Positions 19,019 through 27,720 of a stretch of DNA of 64,000 nt are shown piece after piece (position 1 is the stretch's first letter; each line of letters starts with the position of its first letter). A program made the position numbers and the translations under genes. The DNA comes from Streptomyces sp. MA5143a (GTDB taxonomy: Bacteria > Actinomycetota > Actinomycetes > Streptomycetales > Streptomycetaceae): contig NZ_OLMK01000001.1 of the NCBI RefSeq assembly GCF_900290235.1, forward strand, positions 1-64,000, in the 5' to 3' direction. The notes beneath the pieces were generated by a model that saw only the letters and a program-made list of their open reading frames with translations, was not told the DNA's origin and made no database searches.

Positions 19019-19342
19019 CGGTGGGGGCGTCGGGCCGGGTGGGTGCGGTGTGGTTCCGCAGGGTCGGGCGCTGCGGCTCGGGGCGCTGTGACGAGAGACG
19101 CCGCGGTCGAGGCTACGACTGGGGCGGGCGCCGGTGGGTGGACGGTGCGCTCCGATGCGGCCGGTGGGTGCGCCGGGTGCGTGTCCAGAGCGGTGTGAGG
19201 CTGTGGGGCGCGTCGGGCGCCGTGTGGGTGCCGTCCCCGTGAGTGAGCCGTGCGTCCCTGTGCCGGTGGTGCGCCCTCCCGGCCGTGTCGAGGGCCGTCT
19301 AGCGTCGTTTTGGTGAGGCCCGAAGGCCTGGAGGTGGCGGCT
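19019..19342. other. Gene-free G-rich stretch between the repeat and the small membrane protein gene
   Basis: These 324 bp are G/T-rich on the plus strand. The open frames through it are Val/Ala/Arg-biased translations of low-complexity DNA. I see no RNA gene, terminator or convincing promoter. Confidence 0.5.
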
Positions 19343-19603
19343 ATGCGGATAGTGCGCTGGGGGGCGACTCTGGGGCTCGGTGCGCTGTGGTGGTGGGGAG
19401 TGCTGCGACTCGCTGTCGCGCCGGATGCCGGCGCGGTGGAGGGGGCGGTCGTGGCCGGGGGGTGGGGGCTGAGCCTCCTGCCCGTGCATTGCGTGCCGAA
19501 GGGATGCGGGGGAGAGGTGCGGGGCGGACGGCGTGGGGAGCGGGGCGAGGCGTTGGCTGGGGGCGCTCAGGTTCAGAGGGAGCGCGCGCGCAGGGGGGTG
19601 TGA
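19343..19603 (+). CDS. Small membrane protein, function unknown
   Basis: The protein has 86 residues, starting at the ATG at 19343 with GGAGG 8 nt upstream. An N-terminal hydrophobic segment (WGATLGLGALWWWGVLRLAV) and a second short one (VAGGWGLSLLPVHCV) suggest two membrane passes, with an Arg-rich cytoplasmic tail. I recall similar short proteins in this neighbourhood of other Streptomyces, but no function. It converges with the SDR gene 28 bp downstream. Confidence 0.6.
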   Translation: MRIVRWGATLGLGALWWWGVLRLAVAPDAGAVEGAVVAGGWGLSLLPVHCVPKGCGGEVRGGRRGERGEALAGGAQVQRERARRGV

Positions 19604-19631
19604 CACCGTCTTTGGGGGCGGCTTCTCGGGG

Positions 19632-20399
19632 TCACCACGGCATGGCTACGCCGCCGTTCGGGCGGATGATCTGGCCCGTGGTGAATGACGAGGCGTCGGA
19701 GGCGAGATGCAGTACGGCGTGCGCGATGTCGTCGGGGTCGCCGACCCGGCCCAGCGGTGACAGACGGGCCATGAACGACTCGGTCCGTGCCTGTGCCTCA
19801 CTGTCGTGGCGGTCGGTCATGGGGGTACGGGTCCACCCCGGTGCCACGGCGTTGACCCGGATGCCGTGCGGGCCGACCTCGGTGGCCAGGGTCTTCGTCA
19901 GCTGGACCACGGCGGCCTTGGTCACGCCGTAGCAGAGAAGCCCGGGCCCACCGGTGTCCACCGCGCCGGAGGCCATGGTGACGATGCTGCCCCGCGTCCC
20001 GCTGGCGATCATGTGGCGGGCCGCCTCCTGGCACGCGTACAGCACGCCCTTGAAGTTGACCCTCCACACCCGGTCGAGGTCCTCGTCCCGAGTCTCCAGC
20101 ACCGGGCTGCTGTGCATGATCCCGGCGATCGCCGCCATCACATGGAGGCCGCCCTCGCAGGCGGCCACCGCCTGCGTGAGCCGGGCGCGGTCGGTGACGT
20201 CGACCTGGTGGATGTGGGCGATGCCGCCCGTCTCCTTGATCAATGTGGCCGTCTCGTGCAGGCCCCGCACGTCGAGGTCCGCGCAGTGCACGGTCGCCCC
20301 TGCCTCGGCGAGCAGGACGGCCGAGGCGCGGCCGATGCCACCAGCGGCTCCCGTGACGAACGCGGTGCGGCCGGACAGGTCGTACGCCTTGATGGGCAT
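19632..20399 (-). CDS. SDR-family NAD(P)-dependent oxidoreductase
   Basis: The protein has 255 residues, a classical short-chain dehydrogenase. Cofactor motif TGAAGGIG (about 15-22), NAG-region variant AAIAGI, catalytic Ser in MASGAV, Tyr and Lys in YGVTK, and VNAVAPG after the active site are all present. A C-terminal GQIIRPNGG matches the FabG-like subgroup. The substrate cannot be told. The ATG at 20399 is preferred: no ribosome-binding site precedes it, but a promoter lies so close that the mRNA should be leaderless. The gene stands alone. Confidence 0.88.
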   Translation of the reverse strand: MPIKAYDLSGRTAFVTGAAGGIGRASAVLLAEAGATVHCADLDVRGLHETATLIKETGGIAHIHQVDVTDRARLTQAVAACEGGLHVMAAIAGIMHSSPVLETRDEDLDRVWRVNFKGVLYACQEAARHMIASGTRGSIVTMASGAVDTGGPGLLCYGVTKAAVVQLTKTLATEVGPHGIRVNAVAPGWTRTPMTDRHDSEAQARTESFMARLSPLGRVGDPDDIAHAVLHLASDASSFTTGQIIRPNGGVAMPW

Positions 20400-20405
20400 G
20401 CAGTG

Positions 20406-20435
20406 ACCGTACGAGTGTTTCTGACGGGTCGTCAA
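20406..20435 (-). promoter_or_regulatory. Promoter of a leaderless SDR transcript
   Basis: On the minus strand TTGACG (20435-20430), an 18-bp spacer and TACGGT (20411-20406) form a good housekeeping-sigma promoter. The ATG begins 6 nt after the -10 box, so transcription should start at the A of the start codon. Confidence 0.65.
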
Positions 20436-20456
20436 TTAGTGGGGCCGTGACGCCTC

Positions 20457-20533
20457 AAGCCGTGAGTCGCAAGTCGCAAGCCCTGAGCCGCAAGTCGCAA
20501 GCCGCGAGCCGCGAGCCGTGAACCGTAAGCCGC
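20457..20533. repeat. Eleven imperfect heptanucleotide repeats
   Basis: Units of the form (A/G)AGYCGY run head to tail for 77 bp with no change of period. The block lies upstream of the SDR promoter and after the stop of nei2, both on the minus strand. Confidence 0.85.
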
Positions 20534-20564
20534 AGGGTGCCGGAGAGCGGGACGGGAGGCGTGG

Positions 20565-21413
20565 TCAGTTCGGGGTACGGCGCTGGGGGCGGGGGCGGGT
20601 CGCTCTGGGGGTGCCCGGGGCCGGGGCCGGGCCCTGTTGGCAGGTGGGGCACCAGTAGGTGGGGCGTTCGCGGGAGCCGTCGCCCTGGTCACCGGCCCGG
20701 ATGGGGGTGTTGCAGCGCAGACAGGGGCGTGGGGCGCGGCCGTACACGAACAGGTCGTGGAGGCGGAGACCGGTGGTGCTGCGGATCGGGCGGTCACGGT
20801 TGGCTTCGAGGAGCTTCTTGGCGAGGGCCGGAAGCAGGGCGGCGCGGTCCTGCGGGAGTGCGCCGACGGGGAGCCACGGGGTGACGCGGAGCAGGAAGCA
20901 GAGCTCGCTCTTGTAGACGTTGCCGATGCCGGCGAGATTGCGCTGGTCGAGGAGGGCCTCGCCGAGGGGGCGCGCGGGGTCGTTCTGGAGATTGGCGAGG
21001 GCCAGGTCGGGGTCCCAGTCGGGGCCGAGCAGATCGGGGCCGAGGTGGCCGACGGCTCGGTGTTCGTCGGTGGTGCGCAGTAGTTCCAGGACGGGGAGGC
21101 GGTAGCCGACGGCCGTGCGGTCGAGGGTGCCCAGGATCGCGCGGATCTGATGCGCCGGGCCGCCGGTCCAGCGTTCGGCGTTTCCGTACACCTTCCAGGA
21201 GCCGTCCATCCGCAGGTGCGAGTGCAGTGTGAGACCGCCCTCGATGCGGGTCAGCAGGTGCTTGCCCCGGGGGGTGACGTCGAGGACGGTGCGGCCCGTG
21301 AGGTCGGCCGTCGCGTACTTCGGCACGCGGAGGTCGGAGCGGTACAGCACCTTGCCGGCGAGGGCGGCGTGCAGCCGTTTCGCCGTCTGCCAGACGGTGT
21401 CACCTTCGGGCAT
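20565..21413 (-). CDS. nei2: Fpg/Nei-family DNA glycosylase (Nei2)
   Basis: The protein has 282 residues. It begins MPEGDTV, placing the catalytic Pro2 and Glu3 of the Fpg/Nei family at the N-terminus. A helix-two-turn-helix region (LLDQRNLAGIGNVYKSELCF) and a C-terminal zinc finger (CLRCNTPI...YWCPTCQ) follow. These enzymes excise oxidised pyrimidines and nick the DNA. It lies 47 bp downstream of lhr on the same strand; the Lhr-Nei2 pairing recurs in actinobacteria and points to a joint repair pathway. The last 25 residues are a basic Pro/Arg-rich tail. Confidence 0.93.
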   Translation of the reverse strand: MPEGDTVWQTAKRLHAALAGKVLYRSDLRVPKYATADLTGRTVLDVTPRGKHLLTRIEGGLTLHSHLRMDGSWKVYGNAERWTGGPAHQIRAILGTLDRTAVGYRLPVLELLRTTDEHRAVGHLGPDLLGPDWDPDLALANLQNDPARPLGEALLDQRNLAGIGNVYKSELCFLLRVTPWLPVGALPQDRAALLPALAKKLLEANRDRPIRSTTGLRLHDLFVYGRAPRPCLRCNTPIRAGDQGDGSRERPTYWCPTCQQGPAPAPGTPRATRPRPQRRTPN

Positions 21414-21460
21414 GGGTCAAGGGTGGCATGAGTGAGGGGGTGGGGGCGTTGCGTGGTGGC

Positions 21461-24400
21461 TCAGGCACGGATGCGTAGGCCGCGGGGGGTCGCGATGAAG
21501 CCTGCTCCTTCCAGGAGGGGGCCGTGGGGGGAGGTGAGGGCGGAGGCGCCGTTGACGCGTTCCACGGTGACCGTGCCGAGGGAGCCGGCGCGGGCGGCGG
21601 CGGCCAGGGCCTCGGCTGCCGGGCGGAGGCGTGGGTCGTCCTGGGGTCTGGCGTCCGGGTCGGCGGGCCAGGCCAGGAGGGTCTTGCCACCGCGTTCCAT
21701 GTAGAGGGTGAGCTCGCCGTCGACCAGGACGACCAGCGACCCCGCCTTGCGGCCCGGTTTGTGCCCGGCTTCGGTGGGCGGGTCGGGCCAGGAGAGGGCG
21801 GCCCCGTAGGCGTTGGCGGGGTCGGCGGCGGCCAGGACCACGGCTCGGTTGGTGGGGGTGGTGCGGGAGCGGTTCGGTGGGCCGTTCCGGCCTCGGGCAC
21901 CCGGAGGTCCTTGGAGGCCGTAGCCGCCGTAGCCGCTGTGACCGCTCTTGCCGCCGTAGCCGTCATGGTCGTCATGGCCGTCATGGCCGTCGGACGACGG
22001 GAAACCGGAGGGCCAGTTCGGGGGTGGCGTGGACTCGGAGGGGGCCGTCCCGGTGGGGGGCGTCGCGGTCCCGAAGGTTTCGTCCATGGCGGGGGAGGCG
22101 TCGTCGGTGAGCCAGTCGGGGAGGTCCAGGTCGCCGGAGCTGGTGGGGGAGCCGGGTGTCGGGGCAGGGGCCTGGGCGTGGCCGTTCGGGTCCATGCCCG
22201 GGGCGGTCTCGCCCCTCTCGCGGGCGTTGGCCACCGCGCGCAGACGGTCCACCGCGCCGTCCATGGCGAACTGGGCCGCGCCGAGTCCCTCGACCACGTA
22301 GCCGCGGCGGGCCTGGCCGCTCTCCTCGAACACGGACAGGACGCGGTACGCAGCCGAGAACCCGCCCTCGACGCCTTCGGCGGAGACGGCACCCCGGGTG
22401 ACCACGCCGTGCCGGTCGAGAAGCGTGCGGGCGACGGCGTGGGCGCGGACGGTGGCGTCGGGTTCATGGGCGGGGAGCAGGGACCAGCGGCCCGCGACCG
22501 TGGGCGGCCCCGTACGGGACTGGGTGCGTGCCGCGGCGGTCAGGGAGCCGTAGCGGCCTCGCGGGACGGTGCGCTTGGCGCGGTGGGCCGTGGAACCCGC
22601 TGTGCGGCCCGAACCGAGCAGGGAGCGCATGGGGGTGAGTGTGTCGTTGGTGAGGCGGCCCGACCAGGCCAGGTCCCAGATGGCGTCGGCCAGTTGGGGA
22701 TCGGTGGCGTCGGGATGGGTCGTGGCGCGGACCTGGTCGGCGATCTGACGGAAGAACAGGCCGTAGCCGCCGGACAGGGCGTCCAGGACGGACTGGTGGA
22801 GTGCGGTCAGCTCCAGCGGGTGCGGGGGCGGGAGGAGCAGCGGGGCCGTGTCCGCCAGGTACAGCGAGACCCAGCCGTCCTTGCCGGGGAGGGCACCCGC
22901 GCCCGCCCACACGACCTCTCCCGCGGCCGTCAGCTCGTCGAGCATCGCGGGGGTGTACTGGGCGACCCGGGACGGCAGGACCAGCTTCTCCAGGGCGGAC
23001 GCGGGCACGGAGGCGCCCTGCAACTGTTCGACCGCCCGCACCAGGCCGTCGATGCCGCGCAGCCCGTGTCCGCCGCCCACGTGCTGCCACTGGGGCAGGA
23101 ACTGGGCGAGCGCGGCGGGCGGAACCGGCTCCAGTTCGTGCCGCAACGCGGCGAGGGAACGGCGGCGCAGTCGGCGCAGCACGGCCGCGTCGCACCATTC
23201 CTGGCCGATGCCCGCCGGGTGGAACTCGCCCTGCACGACCCGGCCGTTCGCGGCGAGCCGGTGCAGGGCGCCTTCCGTGACGGCCACACCGAGGCCGAAC
23301 CGGGCGGCCGCCGTGGCCGAGGTGAACGGGCCATGAGTGCGCGCGTACCGGGCGAGGAGGTCGCCGAGCGGGTCCTTGACCGGTTCGGTGAACGCCTCCG
23401 GCACACCGACGGGCAGAGCCGTGCCGAGCGCGTCCCGCAGGCGGCCGGCGTCCTCGATCGCGGCCCAGTGGTCGGTGCCCGCGATCCGGACCCGGATGGC
23501 ACGCCGGGCCCCGGCCAGCTCCCGCGCCCACTGCGGCTCCGCACCTCGCTCCGCCAACTCGGCGTCCTGCAGCGGCCCGAGCAGACGGAGCAGATCCGCG
23601 ACGCCCTCCACGTCCTTGACCCGCCGGTCCTCCGTGAGCCACTGGAGCTCCTGCTCCAGCTCGGTCAGCACCTCGGCGTCGAGCAGCTCGCGCAACTCCG
23701 CCTGGCCCAGCAGCTCCGCCAGCAGTCGCGAGTCCAGCGACAGGGCGGCGGCGCGGCGCTCGGCGAGCGGCGAGTCGCCCTCGTACAGGAACTGGGCCAC
23801 ATAGCCGAAGAGGAGCGAGCGGGCGAACGGCGACGGCTCCGGGGTGGTGACCTCGACGAGGCGGACCTTGCGGGACTCGATGTCACCCATCAGTTCGGCG
23901 AGACCGGGCACGTCGAAGACGTCCTGGAGGCATTCACGGACCGCTTCCAGGACGATCGGGAACGAGCCGAACTCGCTCGCCACCTGGAGCAGCTGGGCCG
24001 CCCGCTGCCGCTGCTGCCACAGCGGGGTGCGCCTGCCGGGGTTGCGGCGGGGCAGCAGGAGCGCGCGGGCGGCGCACTCGCGGAAGCGCGACGCGAACAG
24101 TGCCGAGCCGCCCACCTGGTCGGTGACGATCTGGTCGACCTCGCCCTTGTCGAAGGCGACATCCCCCGCGCCGACCGGCGCCTGCTCGGCGTCGTACTCC
24201 GTGCCGGCCTTCGTGGGCTCCATGTCGAGGAGGTCCAGGCCCATGAGGTCGGCGTCCGGCAGCCGCAGCACGATGCCGTCGTCGGCGTGCATGACCTGGG
24301 CGTCCATGCCGTACCGCTCGGACAGGCGGGCCCCGAGGGCGAGTGCCCACGGCGCGTGGACCTGGGCTCCGAAGGGCGAGTGGACGACGACCCGCCAGTC

Positions 24401-26455
24401 GCCCAGTTCGTCCCGGAAGCGCTCGACGACGATCGTGCGGTCGTCCGGGACATGGCCGCACGCCTCGCGTTGCTCGGCGAGGTAGGAGAGGACGTTGTCC
24501 GCGGCCCAGGCGTCGAGGCCGGCGGCCAGCATGCGCAGGCGGGCGTCCTCCTGGGACAGGGAGCCCACCTCGCGCAGGAACGCGCCCACCGCGCGGCCCA
24601 GTTCGAGCGGGCGGCCGAGCTGGTCGCCCTTCCAGAACGGCAGACGGCCCGGAACACCCGGTGCGGGGGAGACCAGAACCCGGTCGCGTGTGATGTCCTC
24701 GATACGCCACGAGCTGGTGCCCAGCGTGAAGACGTCGCCGACGCGCGACTCGTACACCATCTCCTCGTCCAGCTCCCCGACCCGGCCGCCGCCCTTCTTG
24801 GGGTCGGAGCCGGCGAGGAAGACCCCGAAGAGGCCGCGGTCCGGGATGGTGCCCCCGGAGGTGACCGCGAGGCGCTGGGCGCCGGGGCGGCCGGTGACGG
24901 TGCCGGTGACCCGGTCCCACACCACGCGCGGGCGCAGTTCCGCGAAGGCGTCGGACGGATAGCGGCCGGCGAGCATGTCGAGGACCGCCGTGAACGCCGA
25001 CTCGGGGAGCGAGGCGAAGGGCGCGGCCCGCCGGACCATGGCGAGCAGGTCGTCGACCTGCCAGGTGTCCATCGACGTCATGGCGACGAGCTGCTGCGCC
25101 AGCACGTCCAGGGGATTGCCCGGAACCCTCAGGGATTCGATGGAACCGGTGCGCATCCGCTCCGTGACCACGGCCGCCTGCACCAGGTCACCGCGGTACT
25201 TGGGGAAGACCACGCCCGTGGAAACCGCTCCCACCTGGTGTCCCGCGCGTCCCACACGCTGCAGCCCGGACGCGACCGACGGCGGCGACTCCACCTGGAC
25301 CACGAGGTCCACGGCACCCATGTCGATGCCCAGTTCGAGACTGGACGTGGCGACCACGGCCGGCAGCCGACCCGCCTTGAGGTCCTCCTCGACCAGGGCA
25401 CGCTGTTCCTTGGAGACCGAGCCGTGGTGGGCGCGGGCGAGGACCGGGGGAGCTCCCTGAGCGGCACCTGATCCGCCCATCAGCTCGGCCGGGGCGTGGT
25501 GTTCGTCCAAGGGCTCACCGGTGGCCCGCTCGTACGCGATCTCGTTCAGCCGGTTGCACAGGCGCTCCGCGAGACGGCGGGAGTTGGCGAACACGATCGT
25601 GGAGCGGTGCGCCTGGACCAGGTCGGCGATCCGCTCCTCGACATGGGGCCAGATCGACGGGCGTTCCGCCCCCTCGTTGCCGTCCGCCACCGGGGAGCCG
25701 CCCAGCTCGCCCAGATCCTCGACCGGGACGACCACGGAGAGGTCGAACTCCTTGCCGGACGGGGGTTGGACGATCTCCACCCTGCGGCGCGGGGAGAGAT
25801 AGCGCGCCACCTCGTCGACGGGACGCACGGTGGCGGACAGGCCGATGCGGCGCGCGGGCTTCGGCAACAGCTCGTCGAGCCGCTCCAGGGAGAGCGCGAG
25901 ATGCGCGCCGCGCTTGGTGCCCGCGACCGCGTGCACCTCGTCGAGGATCACCGTCTCCACGCCCGTCAGCGCGTCGCGCGTGGCCGACGTCAGCATGAGG
26001 AACAGCGACTCGGGGGTGGTGATGAGGATGTCGGGCGGACGGGTGGCCAGGGCACGGCGCTCGGCGGCCGGGGTGTCGCCCGAGCGGATGCCCACCTTCA
26101 CCTCGGGCTCGGGCAGGCCCAGGCGGACGGACTCCTGGCGGATACCGGTCAGCGGACTGCGCAGGTTCCGCTCCACGTCCACCGCGAGGGCCTTCAGCGG
26201 TGACACGTACAGCACCCGGCAGCGCTGCCTCGGGTCCGCCGGGGGCGGGGTCGACGTCAGCTGGTCCAACGCGGCGAGGAACGCGGCCAGCGTCTTGCCG
26301 GAGCCGGTCGGGGCGACCACCAGCACGTCCGAGCCCTCGCCGATCGCCCGCCACGCCCCGGCCTGGGCCGCGGTGGGCGCGGAGAAGGCCCCCGTGAACC
26401 AGCCGCGGGTCGCGGGGGAGAAGCCGTCGAGGGCTCGATCTGCGGAGCTGACCAT
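21461..26455 (-). CDS. lhr: Large ATP-dependent helicase Lhr
   Basis: The protein has 1664 residues from the ATG at 26455 (GGATGGGGGC precedes it); the open frame runs 1.2 kb further upstream but that part is low-complexity DNA with no family similarity. Two RecA-like domains fill about 1-430: Walker A APTGSGKT, Walker B ILDEVHAV, SAT motif LSATVR, and motif VI QRVGRAGHQVG. The winged-helix and beta-barrel Lhr core and a long C-terminal domain (about 900-1660), related to AlkZ/HTH42 proteins, follow. Lhr is a 3'-5' translocase; in mycobacteria it is DNA-damage induced, and C-terminal domains of homologues have uracil glycosylase activity. A Gly/His/Tyr/Pro-rich insert occupies about 1425-1530. 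It is probably co-transcribed with nei2. Confidence 0.95.
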   Translation of the reverse strand: MVSSADRALDGFSPATRGWFTGAFSAPTAAQAGAWRAIGEGSDVLVVAPTGSGKTLAAFLAALDQLTSTPPPADPRQRCRVLYVSPLKALAVDVERNLRSPLTGIRQESVRLGLPEPEVKVGIRSGDTPAAERRALATRPPDILITTPESLFLMLTSATRDALTGVETVILDEVHAVAGTKRGAHLALSLERLDELLPKPARRIGLSATVRPVDEVARYLSPRRRVEIVQPPSGKEFDLSVVVPVEDLGELGGSPVADGNEGAERPSIWPHVEERIADLVQAHRSTIVFANSRRLAERLCNRLNEIAYERATGEPLDEHHAPAELMGGSGAAQGAPPVLARAHHGSVSKEQRALVEEDLKAGRLPAVVATSSLELGIDMGAVDLVVQVESPPSVASGLQRVGRAGHQVGAVSTGVVFPKYRGDLVQAAVVTERMRTGSIESLRVPGNPLDVLAQQLVAMTSMDTWQVDDLLAMVRRAAPFASLPESAFTAVLDMLAGRYPSDAFAELRPRVVWDRVTGTVTGRPGAQRLAVTSGGTIPDRGLFGVFLAGSDPKKGGGRVGELDEEMVYESRVGDVFTLGTSSWRIEDITRDRVLVSPAPGVPGRLPFWKGDQLGRPLELGRAVGAFLREVGSLSQEDARLRMLAAGLDAWAADNVLSYLAEQREACGHVPDDRTIVVERFRDELGDWRVVVHSPFGAQVHAPWALALGARLSERYGMDAQVMHADDGIVLRLPDADLMGLDLLDMEPTKAGTEYDAEQAPVGAGDVAFDKGEVDQIVTDQVGGSALFASRFRECAARALLLPRRNPGRRTPLWQQRQRAAQLLQVASEFGSFPIVLEAVRECLQDVFDVPGLAELMGDIESRKVRLVEVTTPEPSPFARSLLFGYVAQFLYEGDSPLAERRAAALSLDSRLLAELLGQAELRELLDAEVLTELEQELQWLTEDRRVKDVEGVADLLRLLGPLQDAELAERGAEPQWARELAGARRAIRVRIAGTDHWAAIEDAGRLRDALGTALPVGVPEAFTEPVKDPLGDLLARYARTHGPFTSATAAARFGLGVAVTEGALHRLAANGRVVQGEFHPAGIGQEWCDAAVLRRLRRRSLAALRHELEPVPPAALAQFLPQWQHVGGGHGLRGIDGLVRAVEQLQGASVPASALEKLVLPSRVAQYTPAMLDELTAAGEVVWAGAGALPGKDGWVSLYLADTAPLLLPPPHPLELTALHQSVLDALSGGYGLFFRQIADQVRATTHPDATDPQLADAIWDLAWSGRLTNDTLTPMRSLLGSGRTAGSTAHRAKRTVPRGRYGSLTAAARTQSRTGPPTVAGRWSLLPAHEPDATVRAHAVARTLLDRHGVVTRGAVSAEGVEGGFSAAYRVLSVFEESGQARRGYVVEGLGAAQFAMDGAVDRLRAVANARERGETAPGMDPNGHAQAPAPTPGSPTSSGDLDLPDWLTDDASPAMDETFGTATPPTGTAPSESTPPPNWPSGFPSSDGHDGHDDHDGYGGKSGHSGYGGYGLQGPPGARGRNGPPNRSRTTPTNRAVVLAAADPANAYGAALSWPDPPTEAGHKPGRKAGSLVVLVDGELTLYMERGGKTLLAWPADPDARPQDDPRLRPAAEALAAAARAGSLGTVTVERVNGASALTSPHGPLLEGAGFIATPRGLRIRA

Positions 26456-26540
26456 GCCCCCATCCTGCACCCGCCCACTGACAACGGCCGTGACCTGCGG
26501 AGACGGCGGCCCGGCAGGGCGGGTGAACGGTGTCGGCCGG

Positions 26541-26636
26541 GCGCGGGGCGAAGGGACGAGGGGGCGAAGGGGCGAAGGGGTCAGGGGACGAAGAGGCGAG
26601 GGGGTGACGAGGTGAGTGATTCCCTGTTCACCTCGT
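26541..26636. promoter_or_regulatory. Purine-rich repeats and 9-bp inverted repeat between lhr and the AraC-type gene
   Basis: GGGGCGAAG-like units of about 9 bp repeat imperfectly over 26541-26604. They are followed by a perfect inverted repeat ACGAGGTGA/TCACCTCGT (26607-26615 and 26628-26636, 12-bp spacer). A run of ten C residues lies at 26652-26661. The inverted repeat, 81 bp before the AraC-type start, is a candidate operator. This 261-bp divergent gap shows no gene. Confidence 0.5.
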
Positions 26637-26716
26637 GAGCGGGCCGGGCCGCCCCCCCCCCGCCTGACCTGCACATGTCGACAGGGGCCGGTCGTCGAAG
26701 GACGCAGAATGGAGGC

Positions 26717-27694
26717 ATGGCGGGTTCGACGGAGCGGGCACGGCACTGGCACTACGAGGAGCTGCCCGGTGTCGACCTGCTGCGGGCCAGATACGTGCAA
26801 AAGAGGTTCGTCCGGCACACCCACGAGAACTTCGTGATCGCCGCCATCGCCGACGGGGTCGATGTCTTCCATCACGGCGGTGCCGACCGGTACGCGGGCC
26901 CGGGCATGCTGGCCCTGGTCAACCCCGACACCCCCCACACGGGCCGGGCGGGCGGACCCGAGGGCTGGCGGTACGGCGCGGTCTACCCGTCGCCGGACGT
27001 CGTGGCCGAGATAGCCGCCGAGACCACCGTGATCCGCGGCACCCCTGGCTTCACCAGCCCCGTACTCTTCGATCCCTACGCCGTCGGTCTGGTCCACCAG
27101 GTGCTGCGGGCCGCCGACGAGGGCAACGCGCTCGTCGCCGACACCCTGCTCCGCGTCGCCGTGACCCGGCTGCTGCGCCTCAACGGCGGCCCACTGCCCC
27201 GCCGTACCGCCCGCGCTGCCGGTTCCTCGGCGGCGGCACGCGCGCGTGCGGTGCTCCAGGAGCGGATGGCCGACCCGCCCACCTTGGAGCGACTCGCCGC
27301 GGATCTCGGCACCAGCCCGTTCGCCCTCCTGCGGGCCTTCCGCGCCGCGTACGGCATGCCCCCGCACACCTGGCTGACCGACGCCCGCGTCCGTCGGGCC
27401 AGGGCCTTGTTGGACGCGGGCACGGCCCCCGCCGAGGCGGCCGTCGCCGTCGGCTTCACGGACCAGCCGCACCTCAACCGTCACTTCAGCCGGATCGTGG
27501 GCGTCCCCCCGGGCGCGTACCAGCGGGAACGCAGAGGCGGCCCCGACGACCTGCGGGGACGCAACGAGGGCAGGGCACACGGGCGCGGTGGGGAACCCAA
27601 GGACGTTAGGGAACACAAGGGCGACAGGAGCACCGGACACGACCGGGAGACCCAGCGCGGCGGACGCGGGCGCAAGAACGTACAAGATTCCTGA
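26717..27694 (+). CDS. AraC-family transcriptional regulator
   Basis: The protein has 325 residues from the ATG at 26717; GGAGG ends only 1 nt before it, so initiation may be weak or leaderless. The N-terminal AraC cupin (about 10-150: RFVRHTHENFVIAAI, GGADRYAGPGMLALVNPDTPHTG) would bind a small ligand. Two helix-turn-helix motifs occupy about 175-275 (LERLAADLGTSPFALLRAFRAAYGMPPHTWL, AEAAVAVGFTDQPHLNRHFSRIVGVPPGAY). A disordered charged tail of about 50 residues follows. It is 26 bp upstream of azlCD on the same strand and is most likely its regulator; AraC-AzlCD pairs of this type are common. Confidence 0.9.
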   Translation: MAGSTERARHWHYEELPGVDLLRARYVQKRFVRHTHENFVIAAIADGVDVFHHGGADRYAGPGMLALVNPDTPHTGRAGGPEGWRYGAVYPSPDVVAEIAAETTVIRGTPGFTSPVLFDPYAVGLVHQVLRAADEGNALVADTLLRVAVTRLLRLNGGPLPRRTARAAGSSAAARARAVLQERMADPPTLERLAADLGTSPFALLRAFRAAYGMPPHTWLTDARVRRARALLDAGTAPAEAAVAVGFTDQPHLNRHFSRIVGVPPGAYQRERRGGPDDLRGRNEGRAHGRGGEPKDVREHKGDRSTGHDRETQRGGRGRKNVQDS

Positions 27695-27720
27695 GTGCTG
27701 ATGGTCCTACCGTCCGAGGT

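Noticed and set aside
18958..19242. Plus-strand ORF with Ala-Val repeats and minus-strand ORF with Gln-Pro repeats
   Set aside because: Both are simple translations of the (TGGCTG)11 array.
26456..27685. Upstream extension of the lhr frame by about 400 residues
   Set aside because: It overlaps the AraC-type gene in antisense and lacks helicase similarity; family start and ribosome-binding site point to 26455.
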